DNA of 64,000 bases from Psoroptes ovis (Eukaryota > Arthropoda > Arachnida > Sarcoptiformes > Psoroptidae), in NCBI GenBank assembly GCA_002943765.1, contig PQWQ01000003.1, forward strand, positions 186,001 to 250,000, read 5' to 3'. The number at the start of each line of letters is the position of its first letter. Position 1 is the first letter of the stretch. The position numbers and the translations under genes were made by a program. The notes under the pieces were generated by a model. The model was not told where the DNA came from and ran no database searches. It was given only the letters and a program-made list of their open reading frames with translations. Below, piece after piece: positions 63,192 to 64,000 of the stretch.

Positions 63192-63271
63192 TTAGGCTGT
63201 CCGAAAAGTTCTTGCCGATTTTTCAATAATTTTCTACGATATAATCGGCAAGAACTTATTGGACAACCCAA
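63192..63271 (+). mobile_element. Mariner-like mini-element, subfamily A
   Basis: TTAGGCTGTCCG to TGGACAACCCAA, TA on both sides. Confidence 0.86.
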
Positions 63272-64000
63272 TATTTGATTTTTTTTTTTTGTTGTTTTTG
63301 GTTTTTTTTTTTTTTTTGCCTTGCAAATAATGGGTATATGCGCATATGGAAGCTTGTTAGTAGCTGGTGCTTGGCACTTGATAAATAATATCCACCAAAA
63401 AAAAAAAAAAAAAAGGGGTAGCCATTTTGATTTTTTGTTCTTGTTTTGGGCAATATTTGAATGAGATACGACTGTCTGAATTCAAAGACTTGAACGACTA
63501 TGAATCACTTTGGTCGCTGCGACCTAAAAAGGTTTGGTTTCTTTGGTTTAAGATGCGATAATCCAAAGGCTATAATCCCTAAGGTCCGTGGCCGCAAAAA
63601 AAATGAAAAATATTTTCCCTTGTTTTCCCCAATAATTTCTCGTTGAATCGTATGATTCTGGATGATCAATTTCGCTTGATCAATTTGGCTTTCGATTAAT
63701 TATTTATCTCGATCATGTTTCATGTTTACAAAAAACATTTAAATATTTAAATTCAAATGAATTTTTCAAACTTGAATTTCTTTGAAATTTCTATGAAAAT
63801 TCCGCCGAAAATTTTCTTTTGAAAATTCTCTCGAAAAAAAAAAAAATTTAAATTAGAGAAACAACAGCAACAACAACAACAAAAATAATCAAATTGAAAG
63901 GGTTGAAGGGTTGATAAGCAGCAAACTAAAAATCAATGAATCTGAATTGAATTGAACAAAGAAAATGAAAATTTTATTTCTTTAAATTTTCTTTGATTTT

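Larger units (their letters stand above)
54511..64000. other. Right flank without a recognised gene
   Basis: Five mini-elements, a 26-bp tandem repeat, several trinucleotide runs and dense small hairpins were seen. The longer open frames (55138-55650, 55382-55774, 60206-60553, 60417-60749) overlap each other or mini-elements and have no domain. The promoter of the PPP gene should lie at the left end. Confidence 0.5.

Noticed and set aside
337..63271. The roughly 80-bp hairpins as microRNA or tRNA genes
   Set aside because: They are dispersed in many copies with TA flanks and conserved ends, which is what a mobile element shows; no tRNA A/B boxes or cloverleaf.

Overview
The window is a piece of eukaryotic nuclear genome. 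It is very AT-rich, genes have GT-AG introns, and coding regions are full of Asn, Gln, Asp and Ser homopolymer tracts built from AAT, CAA/CAG, GAT and TCA runs. Together with an arthropod-type Sidestep-like receptor this fits an arthropod, most likely an astigmatid mite of the Dermatophagoides/Sarcoptes kind. The species assignment is inference.

Layout. 1-32704: the 3' part of a large plus-strand gene for a Sidestep-family cell-surface receptor (eight exons recognised; the 5' exons lie left of the window). One 13.5 kb intron splits an Ig domain. 32705-38979: intergenic, with a 44-bp minisatellite, a 17-bp tandem repeat and a possible short minus-strand exon. 38980-39945 (minus): a DESI2/PPPDE-type cysteine protease. 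40485-46342 (plus, six exons): a 1361-residue protein with a Nudix-like region, a degenerate EF-hand module and a PPP-phosphatase domain that has lost nearly all metal-binding residues, so a pseudophosphatase. 48100-49439 (plus, six exons): a TatD-type metal-dependent nuclease. 50021-54510 (minus, three exons): the paralogue of the pseudophosphatase with the same architecture and a complete PPP active site. 54511-64000: no gene I can support, only repeats.

A short non-autonomous mariner-like inverted-repeat element occurs about 34 times, in four subfamilies that share the same termini. All copies are in introns or between genes.

The most unusual content is the pair of Nudix-like/EF-hand-like/PPP fusion proteins, one apparently active and one dead, lying about 4 kb apart and facing each other around the TatD gene. 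The dead copy also carries an intron whose two splice sites lie in a 15-bp direct repeat, which looks like a recent intron gain with a mariner-like element inside. Gene models were made by hand from reading frame, splice-site and phase agreement; none was checked against transcripts or databases.
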